The notes under the pieces are model-generated. The model searched no databases. It was not told where the DNA came from and worked only from the letters and a program-made list of their open reading frames with translations. A program made the translations under genes and the position numbers. Of a stretch of 64,000 nucleotides of DNA, positions 25,401-37,800 are shown in pieces (the first letter of the stretch is position 1; every line of letters starts with the position of its first letter). The DNA comes from Styela clava (lineage: Eukaryota > Chordata > Ascidiacea > Stolidobranchia > Styelidae), in assembly GCF_964204865.1 (NCBI RefSeq), contig NC_135255.1, positions 18,629,135 to 18,693,134 of the forward strand, read 5' to 3'.

Positions 25401-28400
25401 CAAGAAAAGAAATGGAAATGTGTTGCACTTTAACAATCTGATAGTAACTTTACAATCAAAAAAATATATATATATATATTCTCACTCTGCAATTGCATCA
25501 TATGAGCGACGAGCATTAACTCCTCACGATTCTCATCAGCTACATATCCTGTCCCAGTGTAAATAAAATCAATGCATTTTTTAACACAAACTGGATTTGA
25601 TTCCTTTATGTCGACGACGCCTGCCTGGCTTTCTTTAGTCTGAGAAGTTGAACATATAACTTTTTAAACTTTTAGGTTTTTTAGATTTTACAACCAGGGC
25701 CGAACTTGAAATTTAGATAAATCTTTAGAAATGGGTTAATGTGGATTTAAACAATATCTTGTTTCTGTTATGATAGAAAGTAGTAGCACTTGTTTCAAAC
25801 CGGCTCGGCAATGTGGCGCATCATGCTAAGCGTTAGGAATACTCTCGCCAATAGACTATAGACTACCTTGCGTCGGATTGCAGGTTCGTATCCCGTGAGG
25901 GTATAGTTAAGGGCGAGATAATCGCTGGACTTCTCATCACCTTAGAAGGGATCGCGTAACCGCTGGTCGGTTACAACTTCCTCCACTATAAATTCCATGC
26001 TTCAGAAAACAAATAACGGGTCAATATTCCCATATCCGACATGGACTGGTAAATGGATGGCAAGCTGTGGTTCACCATATGATTGAGCCATCTCAACCAA
26101 ATGGCAAATGGAAAACTTAACAGCAAATAGGTTTTATCAATTTCGTATTCACAATAGATTGGAAAAGTGGAAAAAAGTTCCACACTGTAGAACAGGGCAG
26201 ATACCATTTTCTACATCTGGTAACAAATGTTCAGTTTAATTTCTTTCATACACTAAAAGCATATATTTAAATATGAAATACCGCATTTGGTGTTGTTACA
26301 TCATAAAATTAATCAGAAAAATCTTTTGACATATTGTTACATCACTTATGTCACTGAATTGACTAGTGTTATGGTTAGCTGAGGTAACTAGCAAAATTCA
26401 ATGATGTGATTGGCAGTCTAAATTGTTATCTGGCTTTCTATCTTTTCGGTTGAGAATATATGCTAACAATTCTGGCATCATAAAAAGCTAAAAATCGAAT
26501 GCTGATCCTGTTAGACTGGGTTGGCTATGCCGGATAACTAAATATTGATGTTATGACCTTACAATGCTGCCTATATGCCAGAAAATTTAGTAATTACCTT
26601 CCCGTACCTCATATTCGGTAATTAATCAATCTGCAGTTATTTGTAAGTTATTTTGTAAACATGAGTTTCAAAAAAGCTGACGAATTCAAACAGAATTTTA
26701 ACTGGATGTGAGAGGGAAAACACCAATATACTTGCTTGATAAGTCGTCATGTTGTGTGGGTGACAAAGGCAAATCATTTGAACAGCCTTGGCAAAAACAT
26801 TTTTTCTGTCATGAAGAGTTTGAAATCTTTTACTAAATGTAGATATAGAAAGACTTTTGCGGGGTTTAGTGAGTTTTTTGAGGATTCTTGAATGTTTTAG
26901 CTTGACAAATGACAAATATTGAAAAATGAGTTTGCACAAAAAAGTTTGTTTTGTATTGCACCGATTACCTATTTTTGGCACTATTGTGGCCCGCGAACAA
27001 TACAAGAGTAATTTTGTGGCCCCCGGGACCGACAATCTTAGACAATCCAGGTGGAGATTAATGAAGAAAAATTACAGAAACATGGTTTAAAATGCTTAAC
27101 TTTTCTTTGCAGTTAGACAAAATTGAATGTCATATGATCGGCATATTTCACAAATATAAATAGTCTAAATTATTTTAAAATTAAGAATTCGCTGCATTCG
27201 TTTTTTATACGATGATTATTCACATCCGAATAAGGCCCATCCATATAAGTAGCCACTGATATATGTAAAAGGTTACTTTTGTCTGTGACCAACATTTTTC
27301 AGATTGGAATTGCCTACTCAATTTATTACACCATGGTTGAGAAAGGGGGAATCGAACTCGGGATGTATAATCTGCAATGCAAACACAGCTAGTTCCAATG
27401 TTCAAACCGCTAGGCCATCATATAGGCCTAAATACCTGATTTTAAATGTATTCAAATAATTTTTGCCATCCATGTGTAAAGGCTAAAGTAGGCTAATGCA
27501 CATATACTTACATCGTGAGACAGCATTGCCTTAAAGTAATCAGATCCGGCTGAAACCACATTTTTATGAACTGGAATTTCTTCAGATCCAGCTTTTATGA
27601 GAAAATCACAGAACATTTTGTTCTCCCTCATTCTGGAAAAAAAAATACTATACAGCGTAGAGCAGTGGTTTTCAAACATTTTGGGCCGCACCGACTTTTT
27701 AGAATTTGTCGAGTCTCTCGCGCCCCCTCAAAAAGAACTAGCTAACAATAAGCTGCAAATAACAGATAGCAAAGCAAAAGTATGCTTTATCCGAAAAACT
27801 TGTTGAAAAGACATCTGGATGAAATCGCAATTTCTAAACAATAAAGAAATGTAAATATCCAAAATATTGCGGGTAAGATCAAATCTAACTTATATAATAT
27901 TTATTTTTAATTAGCTTCACGACTCAAAATTGGCTACACCCCCCTTGCGAGACATGCACCACTGTTTATGAACCACTGGTTTAGAAGATAAATAAGATTA
28001 AGTCCTACCAGTTCAATTTCATGATTATGAAAATTAGTGAAAATTTAGTGAGAACTAATGTATTGTTTGGCTTATTCAATATTATGAAAAAACTTTCAAA
28101 AATGGCGAAAAGGAATCAAGTAATCGTAGGATGTGGAAGTTTCCGAGAATTCTTTTCATCTGACGTGAAGATGTTAATCAATTGAACATTTACTATTCAC
28201 ATGCCGGTGTGAATATGGCGTATGGAGTCAGGGCAGTGAAGAATAAAGGTTGAATGACAAGAAATTTGAAATATCGTATTCCAATAGTGGAATGTCCCGA
28301 TGACACAAACTAACAAGAAATGTTGAATGCTAAATGAATGTTTCATTGAGCCACTTTGTTTGTGTTTGGTCAGTAAATGGCTGAGCCTGAGTCATCATTG

Positions 28401-29845
28401 AAACATGAAGTCATTTCGTCCGAAGTTGAGCACTTTGATGGTCGGTCAAACTTTGACTAAGCTGCAACTCTACAACCATGCAGAAAAATGTTACAAAGAG
28501 ATATTTTGAAAACAGGCAAAACAAAAATTTCTGGGGGAAACTAAATGTATGGAGCTGACTAAGTATTTTCAACAAAAAACCATGAAAGACTGAAATATGT
28601 CAAAATCTTATGGTTAAAATTGATTTCTGAGAATTGTGAGCTGGAGCCAAATTTGTTGCTAATTAGAAATCGGATTTTTTTTTTCAAAATTCCTCGTCGA
28701 AGTTCAGGCTGTGCCAAACCTAAGTCTCCCATGACAGAGTGAAATTTCCATATTTTCGTAGTTGATTTGACTTAATTAAATATTTGAAACACAACATAAA
28801 ACTATAAACCTGTTCAAATTCACCAATAACTCATTATCAAGAGCATTAATTATATGATTTAATTATCTGATTTTTAACGTTTTCAATTCTCTAGAATCTT
28901 TTTGAGATCATGAATAGCTTGCAGGAAACTAAATGAAAAATTCAGATTTCTTGAAAATAAATGTTCAGATTTACGAGTAATTAATATAATTCCTGTTTCG
29001 ATAAGAAAATAGCGAAAATACCAAAAGCTTATGACTCAAGTTGGAAAAAGAGATAACAAATTAAAATTCATGTCTGGAAATAGCTAAACTACAAACAAAA
29101 GTTTTCAAGGCACAAAATGGCGAAACATCAATGAGCAAAGGCGAGGAATGGTTACAACCAGTAGTGGGATTCAGCCGGTTCGCAACGGCACCGGTTCTAT
29201 AGAATCGTCTCACGGACTTTTATGAGATCAGCGAACCGGCCAGCTTTAATGGTTACTGTCAATGTTCAGTTTGTAACAGAACCGGCTGAAAAATATGACT
29301 TTTGTGATGGAATCGGTTGACAAAAAACTTGAATCCCACCACTGGTTACAAGTAGTTAGAAATAGCAATGACGTTTTAATGTGATATCTGGGTATGCTTT
29401 GGTGAGAACAAGTCTTTTATTCAGACAGGGGTTAGAGGAATAACATACACACAATTAGTTCTTTTTTGCGAGTTCTCAGTTGTTTTGAAAACAATCATGT
29501 CGATAATTCATATGTACGGAGTTGATTGAGCATTTTCAGCTAAAAATTATAATGAACTGGAATAAACCTAAATCTTATGGTCAAAATTGATTTTCTAAGA
29601 ATTGTGAGCTGGAGTCAAATTTTTTTCTGAATAGGAATCGGAGCATTTTTTTTAAATTCCTCTGAGTTGTGCCAAACCTAGGTCTCCCATGAGTCATGAC
29701 AGAGTGAAATTTCCATATTTTCACAGTTGATTTGACTTAATTAAATATTTGGAACACAATATAAAACTATAAACCTGTTCAAATTATCCAATAACTCAGC
29801 ATCATGAGCATTCTTATCCATCGGGATTGTTCGTTCCACTTCCAT
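16423..29845 (-). CDS. Gene B: BTB-BACK-Kelch protein, 13 exons, 543 aa
   Basis: Exons in gene order: 29775-29845, 27512-27632, 25486-25639, 22346-22563, 21811-21957, 21060-21150, 20156-20179, 20005-20081, 19281-19461, 18468-18602, 17752-17913, 17375-17501, 16423-16546, total 1632 nt without internal stops. The plan is BTB (1-115), BACK (116-237), linker, kelch propeller ending LCLPT*. Exon 6 is 9 nt shorter than in A and E. Exon 12 is 18 nt shorter at its 5' end, so the run GGSPW seen in the other four becomes GPSAS and the kelch Gly-Gly pair at that blade is lost. The end of exon 11 reads RIFITG instead of KIYVLG. The microexon encodes PENKENS. Intron 5 has a GC donor (21809-21810). The role as CUL3 substrate adaptor is inferred from family. 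Intron 3 (2.9 kb) is the longest in the array and holds a cluster of unusual palindromes. Confidence 0.87.
20595..20880. mobile_element. hAT-like MITE (gene B intron 6)
   Basis: The ends aaagtttcccaaact and atttgggaaacccc are inverted, and tagacca flanks both sides (about 20589 and 20883). There is no coding content. Not present in this intron of A or E. Confidence 0.5.
22105..22256. repeat. CTCCCGTAGTATG-type short repeat, copy 2 (gene B intron 4)
   Basis: Contains gggagtcattttgctagtcc, cctaaccctaacctgttaca and catactacgggagtag, matching the copies at 7345, 39560 and 60402 in order and orientation of blocks. Confidence 0.6.
22610..22990 (-). repeat. tRNA-derived SINE, reverse, degenerate with internal duplication (gene B intron 3)
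   Basis: The SINE body appears on the reverse strand, and the stretch caaagagtc...aattatcc occurs twice (about 22777-22815 and 22873-22910), so part of the body is duplicated in tandem. It occupies the same intron and orientation as the copies in A and E. Confidence 0.55.
23236..24950. repeat. Cluster of palindromes with a TGACGTCA-like core (gene B intron 3)
   Basis: Related palindromic sites lie at 23236-23252 (atgtcacgtagtgacat), about 23401-23413 (half site tgatgtcacggag), 23601-23626 (one central mismatch), 24747-24772 (perfect over 26 bp, arms GTCACTCCG, core TGACGTCA) and about 24924-24947. The insert carrying them is absent from intron 3 of A and E. It may be a DNA transposon with repeated transposase-binding sites, or an array of sites for a bZIP/CREB-type factor. 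I see no protein-coding signal between the sites. Confidence 0.5.
25802..26095 (+). repeat. tRNA-derived SINE (gene B intron 2)
   Basis: Head cggctcggcaatgtggcgca, B box ggttcgtatcc, body ggtcggttacaacttcctcc, then truncated before the tail. Same intron and orientation as the copies in A (13030) and E (57919). Confidence 0.7.
26636..27040. other. Gene B-specific intron 2 insert, unclassified
   Basis: This stretch is missing from intron 2 of A and E. The minus strand is open for 132 codons (26637-27035) without a recognisable domain. The right part holds gtggcccgcgaac, a word common in hAT-like MITEs, so it may be a decayed hAT element. No target duplication was found. Confidence 0.3.
27663..27978. 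mobile_element. hAT-like MITE with empty sites in paralogs (gene B intron 1)
   Basis: Ends CAGTGGTTTTCAAAC and GTTTATGAACCACTG; flanking gcgtagag and gtttagaa. Gene A (near 14143, gcgtagagaagat) and gene E (near 59042, gcttagaagat) run straight through the site, which confirms an insertion in B alone. Confidence 0.75.
28540..29480 (-). repeat. Decayed tandem copy of gene B first exon and upstream module
   Basis: 28550-28810 repeats 29510-29775, the sequence just inside intron 1 (ttatggt.aaaattgatttct, tgtgccaaacct, cccatgacagagtgaaattt). It is followed by an exon 1 remnant at 28811-28850, where codons ELLVNLN and the donor gtttatag survive but the start codon and first codons do not. Upstream-type sequence then follows, including 29350-29480, which matches 15480-15610 and 50110-50240. 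The live exon 1 is the right-hand copy (29775-29845). Confidence 0.65.
29159..29344. mobile_element. 186-bp hAT-like MITE with 8-bp target duplication
   Basis: Inverted ends CAGTAGTGGGATTCA and TGAATCCCACCACTG; target duplications gttacaac (29151-29158) and gttacaag (29345-29352), 7 of 8 matching. The near-intact ends suggest a fairly recent insertion. It lies in the decayed upstream copy in gene B intron 1. Confidence 0.8.
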
Positions 29846-31892
29846 GTTTGAATAATGTTAAAATAGTAAAACTTAAAAGCTGACTAACTACAAAATTCGA
29901 AAAACAATCTGGAAAAAGATAGGTATACACATTACACAAGCATTGGTATATAGGGGGATTGAAATTACAGGGAACATTAGTAAGAAAAACTCTTGTTAGG
30001 ATAACCAATGAAGCCAAAGCCATCTGCAATAAATCAGTGGAACAAACACAAGACAAGTTTTAAATTATCGCGATGCACCATAATCCAGCTTTATAGGAGT
30101 CATTTTATATCCATGCGAATAAAGTAGAGTTTGCGATGCAGATGTGGGAAAATTTGTACATTTTAGAGATTCAACTTGGCAGAGCCCTGTTGAAAATTTA
30201 ATTTAAAAAAAATGTTGAGAACTGATTTTTCTTCACAGCCATAGCCAATTCAACTACTCAAAACCAATAGATATAACGATCTTGACAATATAGAATTATA
30301 AATCGAATATCTAGGATTTTTAAGATGATGTGATATGTCACAGAAAGTTATGTATACTACACAACTATACCATATCAAAATTTGATTCTAGACTAATAAT
30401 AAAATCACAAAATTGGAATGAGTGGTATAACTAGGGTGCGAAAAAAATTAGGAGTACATAATCACACAATGTAAACCACAAAAATATAAAAAGTGATAGA
30501 TAAAATCATAAATGAAAACAGAGTGTTATAGAAATTGTCAAATACAAACATTTTGAAGTACGGTACTTCATTATATCAAAATCCAATTGGGGCATGTATG
30601 TTACTTGTCAATTGAAGAGCATCAATCAGCATAGCTTTTTACATAACTATTGAAAGGTTAAATGTGTGGGAAATTCATGGACACTGTTCAAACATAAATA
30701 TTTAGTTAAATCCAAAGTCGGATTTGATTTAATTTGTGTTTTTTTCGCAATAAAATTTAAGGGAAATCCAAATAATAAAGTGCATTTTATCTGATTTATC
30801 GTCAAAGTCATTTTACAGGAACAGTGCGAAGAGGAAAATCGGAAACTGCTGACAGACCCATGAAACAAAACCGAAAAGTTGACATTACACACCGAATATC
30901 TTAAGAATAAAATAAAGCAAGAAGATGAATACATAGTAAGTTGGAGATTTGCATTTTCTTCCATGCTACTTGCATGCGATAAAATGTACGAAGGTAACTA
31001 AAACCAAAGCTTTTTTATAACGCGTTCGTCCGTTTTATCGACTTTGAATTGGATATTTATTTGGTTGAATTCAAAATAGGGTGCAAAAATTTGAATTGAA
31101 GGTTTACATGGAAAGAAAAACACCAAAAGAAATAGAAATGTTCAGAAATCTTCAAATTACACTTTTTAAGCAAAGTTAGTGTATTTTCTGTGATCCGGAA
31201 GGGGGCAAGAGCCATAAAAAGTTGGGAACCAGTGATCTATCTGTGAAGTTTGGCAGAACGCCAAACTGCTCTCATATGTACACACCTTGGCTATATGTCT
31301 TACGCCACACAGCATGGATATACTTTTCAAGAAACAACATGATTTACTTATTGGCTTACCATATTAATAGCCCATAGCATTTTGAAAAAGTTCCAAAAGA
31401 AAAACAGCACAAAATTTTTCTTGAAAAAATGTTGTGCCTAACTTAATTCAAATTGTATAAATCAAAAGCCTTTAAGTGTACAGGAATTTGCCACATAACC
31501 AATAATGAATATTGATTGATCAATGAAGGTGCGTGAATATTGATGTAGTACATATATAGCATTAAATGAAATTGCTCGGTCCAAATTTTTTTTTGGCACT
31601 AGTTTCCAAACAAGAACACAAATGAAAAATTTAAACAGGAAATATAATGAATTTATTACAAAAACCTATTTTCTAATCTAATACTTGTTTCTTCTGCCTG
31701 TTTTGTTTTTATTATTCATCCCAAATACTAATTTCATTATAAATTATTTTTTAAATTTAGTTTTGTGATATCATATCATGAAGGGTCATCATAATTCCAC
31801 AATCTTAAAACTATTTTTGTACATCTCATCCAAATTTACGTTTTATCAAATTATGGAATTTCAGTGTTAGTTAGTATGCATGACCCAAGTAT
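29846..31892. other. Intergenic B/C
   Basis: 29850-30060 matches the region just upstream of genes A and D (attacacaagcattggtata). Beyond that I see no repeat boundary, no RNA gene and no exon. The 105-codon minus-strand ORF at 30647-30964 shows no recognisable domain and is AT-rich chance by appearance. Confidence 0.4.
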
Positions 31893-34800
31893 TCATTCAT
31901 AGTCTGTATTTAAGCATAGGGCAATAGATGCTTCATCTATAATTTGTTTTCCCGAAGTCGTCCCAATTACTTTCCAGGAGTTTTGAAGAGGGTCGTATTC
32001 TTCGATATCATAGCTTGATTTTGATCTGTATTCAAAATTGAAAACATTTTATTCAATTACTCAGAAATCTGTTTGCAAACATTATCTAAACGAGGAAAAA
32101 AAATTAATGTTCTTCTGACAATCGAATTAAAATGACTGTGCATGTTTGCTTATTTGCATCACAATGATGAAATGTATAGATATTTATCTTAGTGACAGGA
32201 TGCATGTACAAGACTATACAAACCCAGATATATTATAAAATGCTGATTTATTCCCACGTTCAACCACAAGGCAACAATTAGGCATTTAAAACGGGTTTTG
32301 TTGTCTGTGATTTGCTTTCAAATAATTGATTTTGTTTAGTCTGTCTAGCCACCATTTTATCCAATAAAGTTTACTATTTAGTTAGAATTTGACATCATTG
32401 CATGTACAACATTGCAATCTATACTGAATTCAAAATCGCAAAATACACAAACAAGAATAGGCAAACTAATTTTAAAAAATCTCAGTTTGTCATTTCAGTC
32501 AGGATTTATCTTTATTATGTACATTTAAAAATATTGCAATACTCATGGCGATGATAACGTAAAAAGTACTGTAAGGGGACGACGGTACAAAATAGTTCGA
32601 GAACCACTGCTCCATAACACCAAAAGGGAGTCATTTTTTAACTATATGGAAACTATATTTTTAATTATATGGAAACCTATGACCTCATGTTAACTTACCT
32701 ACCACTCCACGCGGAGTATAGAATTAGTTAAGACAGGGGTATGCAACAGACGGCCCGCATGCTACAACCCTGCCAGCCAAGCCATTCATTGTAACCCTTG
32801 TCAACACTCAGTTTTCCCCATCAAGCTTAAATCCCAATCAGACAGTTTATTTTTAAAAAGATGCTCACATGGATAAAATAAGTAAAGTTTTTTTGCTTTT
32901 GATGCTGCGGTAAATCTTTCGCCATTTTAACCAGTGCATTTAATACCATAAGCGATATCCGCAATATCTTATCTTAGCCTTTTGTGCTAATTTTTTTGTG
33001 TGGCCCACTAGACTTTTTTGTTTGGCTAGATGTATGAAGTTGGATATATGGATTGACAGAAAATATTGCACAACCCTTGTTTAAAATCCGTACTGATTTA
33101 ATGGTCGAGGAAGTCGTAACCGGTAAGGGGTTGCTTGAATTACCCTACGATGGCAAGGAGTCCAGCATCTTACTCACACAGAATTATGCTTTATGAGATT
33201 CCAACCTGCAATACCACAAAGTGCCCAACTGTTGATTTGTGCCACCCAAGTATATTATAATAAACTTACCCTCCACAAACATAAATTCTGCTTGAGAAAT
33301 GACAACTGCTGAATCTATATCTAGCTCGATTCATACTTGTGGCATTAACCCAAGTTTCCGTCAATAAATCAAAATAATCCATGGTGTCTAGATATTCTGG
33401 AGAAGGTGTTCCTCCTGTTAAAGTATATATCCCCTCGCTAACAATAAACAATAAAATCAAATGCACTTTGGGGCAACTCTTAAGTTTGCACCAAGCATTA
33501 CAACAAAAAATTAAATATTATGCTGTGCTTTATTGTGTTTAAAATTTTAATGAAATATTTTCCATGAAAAAATCATGACTTGGAAATCATGTAACAAGGC
33601 GATTAAATGATTTGGCTTATGGGCCACACTTTTTAATTGGCACATCAATGTAGAGTTCGAATTCATTTACATTTTAAATTCGCTATAAAATTGAGAACAG
33701 TTATATCAAATTAATCAACGTACTAATCATGAATTTTTTCTATTCCAGCCTCCAAGTTGTAAGAGGTATTAAAAATAATGCGCGTAGGTAATAACTGCCT
33801 TTTATTTTTACAATGTAAGTTTCTTTTAAATTATCTGTTTGAGGCTTTCGCGGACCACACAAACAATCGTCACGAACAGCAGTTTGTCAACTCATGGCTT
33901 ATAGCAGGGCTACTCAACTATTTTCACCAATGGTCCGTACACAAAACCTAAAATTTACCGGGGTCCGGTCATTCCAAATAAAAGCAGAATCCAAAATATT
34001 TTCGAAACTCATTTTAACTATGCAAAAAAACTTCAAATGCATCGTTTGACAAAGTACAAGGGCAAATCTCAAGATCACACAGTGGTAACGGTATGACAAA
34101 GCTTTAGTTGTTAAGCTGAGTATCGACTTTGCTGAAAAGATGTGAAATATTTGGCCGCATAGGCCCGTAAGTCACAAAAACAAACTAATGTTTACCACAG
34201 TGCCTGGAATCTGTGAAAATTCAGAAAAACTTCAGTTATTACGGCACCATTGACATCTTGCTGAAATGCAAGGGAAGTTAACAAGTGAGCTGATGCCCGA
34301 AGAAACAAATATTGCTATGGTGTCCCTATGATACCATGATGTTTCTTCGATAGTTTATCGAAAAATGCATTACATCATAAGTGTGAAATGAAAATGATGC
34401 TATTAAAATCAAGCAGCAGTTGCGGTTTAAATTTAATACTTGAAAGATCCGGATTCGAACCAAAGTTCGCCAGTTGAATAGCCCTGGCTTAGAGTATATT
34501 TAACATTATTTGAGACTTCTCTCCCTTGGTATGTTGTTATTAAAATTTTAAACTAGTGGGTTAATTTCTAGACATTTTAAAACTCAATGAGTGACAGTTG
34601 AAAAACAGGTCGACAATTTGCATACCCATTAGAAACATTTTCCCACCAACTTCAGATGCGCAAGCACCCGCTCTTTTTGATGGCAGATTAGGCAAAGTTT
34701 GCCAATTTGGAACACATGGATCCAATTTCAAACTGTGAGATAAAACTACACTTCCATTGTAACCTCCGAAGCAATAAATAGAATCTGTAAAAATATAACT

Positions 34801-37800
34801 CATTTTATCATGGCATTATTACATCACTATGGCATAGTTAGCATAAGTAATTTTTCTTTCAGTAGATGCCAATCTTCTAAATATCAATATCGTACAAAAT
34901 GTTTAAATTACCTCTGGTAGCAGCAACTGCACATTCGCTTGCAGCCACAGGTTTATTGGTAAACTGTGACCACAATCCTTCTGAAGGGGTCAGTTTTTCA
35001 ACTGCAATACTAGTTCTGGATGAGTCATCGAAGGCGTATAAAGAACCTGAAAAAACGGCAGAACTTGAAGTCAATTCCAACAACTTATAATAAACATACG
35101 GTAAATAAATTTCTTCAGCCTTTTAATCTTCAGGCAGTAAATCTATGAAAGTAGTTTTACCTGGTTGGGAGCATTGGGATAATACGAGAACATGAGGTAA
35201 GTAGAAAAAAAGAGGATATTTTCTAAATCGGACTTTGAAATTGTGATAACACATGTCAGTGCCATATACACCGGTGCAGTGAAAATACAAACAACTAAAC
35301 GAGGCCACATACCGGCACAATCCCAGGCATTCCAGGTATTACATTGTTACCAAAGTCACAATTACAGTATCAAGTACATTAGTACACTTCAGGCCAGACA
35401 TAAATAAACAGTTAAATATTCAAAACTTGAATATCACACGTGTTCACCTCGAAATGCCACTGCTTGCAATCTTCCACTGTGATTACGGCTAGCAATTTTT
35501 CTCCAGACATTTGAGGGCTCGGAATAGTTGCTCAAAACAAAGCATGAGTCATCGTGTCCCAAAATGTACAAGTCGTTTTCTAAAACCACAGCAGCAAATT
35601 GCATAGATGCAATCTTATCAGTGATTGTCTGAAAGAAAAACAACATTTTAATAAATATTGTACAAACCAGACTCATGCTACTAATTTTTGTATGCAAAGC
35701 ATGAACATAAGCCCTCACTTGAATGTGTGATATTACTGTATAAATATTTTTGGTTATATATAAAATTCATTTTCTATTCAGTATTCACCAAAAAGCTTTT
35801 AAGAATATTATAAAATTCTGTGGGAAACAATAGACCAATATGTCAGACAGTGTAAAGATAAACTACCCTACAACAATGACGATTTGTATGTGACTATATT
35901 TCTGCACGTTCAGACATGTATTACATTAAATCGGGGGTGTGCAACCTTTAATACCGGAGGGCCAGATACAAATAACAAGATGAAACGGCGGGCCGCAACT
36001 TTATTTAACATAGGCTTTCTAGTAGTTGCAAGCACAAAAACTTTCGTTATTGATCTTATAGATAGGCATAGATAATAAATTGGACTAAGGTATAGATAGA
36101 CTTTGCAATGCAAAGGGATAGGAATTACTCTCATGTACCAGATTAAACTGAATTAAAAACTAGTTCCGCAGTCTGAATATCATTCAACATTGGCACTCCT
36201 CCGCGGACCGCAACCTTTTTCTTGGGGCATTTTGCACACCTTTGATTTAAATCAAACACGTTTCAAAAATCTTAGAATGTGAAAAGTCAAACCTGCATTT
36301 TTGTCCACTTTTTTTGCACCGGATCGAACGCTTGAATTGATTTGGAAGTTTTGTCAAATACTGCGATTACTGAACCAAAGAAATATTTAAAATAGAAGGA
36401 AATCACCTAAATTATCCATGGTTGACAAATTTCCAGAAAAACTTACCATTATTTTCGTTTTGTCCTGTTAATGAATAAGAAAAATGTGATAAAACTAAAA
36501 AATCCTAAATGTCCAGATGACCCAGAAAGTAAGGATTCCACAAGATTTAAAGTTGTTATTGAGGATAGCTATGCTAGCAGCTATAGTGGTTAAATATGAA
36601 ATGTGAAGAAAATCTAATACCTATCTCACAGTGGTTGAATTTTACTCAGAAGGAAATAATCATAATGAAATGATTACCTGACCACGCATGATCTTTGGCA
36701 TCAATCTTATCCTTGTGATATGATCTGAGCATCATAGGTCTCCAACATTTAACAGAATTGAAAACCAGTGGCTAAAATGAAATAAAAATATTATTATTCT
36801 TAAGAAGATGATAAAGGTTATTAATACAATTAAATTTAATGCCTGCGAGAGTCATGACATTAATTGAGTTTTGCTAAATAGAATATTCAGGAAATGAGAA
36901 TTTCAAAAGTTTAAAATATAAAATTAGAAAAAACAGCCAACCCCCAACAGTGTTAAAATATTAATGAAAATCGACAAGTGATTACAATCTGAATAATCGT
37001 AAAAATTACCTCGTTTTCCACCAAATATTTCACATACTCGAATCTCAGTTTAGAAAAATCAAAGGTCCTGAAATTTTCCTCAAAAGATTTGACACGGTTG
37101 TCTGGTTCATGTTGCGTCCATATTAACAATGCTTTGCATTTGTCAGCAACAGAAGCCTATTAGAATAAACTGCAACTTGTAAATTACCAAACTAGAAAAG
37201 ATATTCTAATCTGAATAGGCTTGACCACCAATGGTTAAAAAGTTATAAGATAGGATTAAGTATAGGATAATATTCACATTTTATTCTGGTGCAGGGGAAA
37301 GCCAATACGACGGCTTAATCATATGGCGAACCACGGCCTCTTGTCCGGTTAGCAGTCCATCTCAGGTATGGGATTACGATAGTTAGCCAGTTATTTGTTT
37401 TCATTCGATGATGGAGTTCGTAACCGACCAGCGGTTATGTGAACCCCCCTACGGTGGGGATGAGTCCAGCAAATCGTTTGCACATAATTAATCCCGCATG
37501 GGGTTCGAACCTGCGAATCTACACAGGTAAGCAGATATGCGGTGGTGAGTATTCCTATGTACTATTAAAAACCTTCGTCACAGAAACAGGATTCACTTGT
37601 ACTAGATTTTACTCATCAACCATAAGTGAGATACCAATTCGATTGATTGAAGTAGTTACCTTAGTCATCTTCGACTCCATAAGAAAAGAAATGTAGTCAT
37701 GTTCCAGCAATTTAAAATCACTAGAACTTGCAATCAAGCAAAAGTTATCCAAACCATATGTCTTGCAACATTCTATCAATTTTTTGCACTCGAACATATG

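Noticed and set aside
30647-30964. 105-codon ORF between genes B and C
   Set aside because: Composition is low-complexity Phe/Ser/Leu, with no domain and no conserved counterpart in the other intergenic regions.
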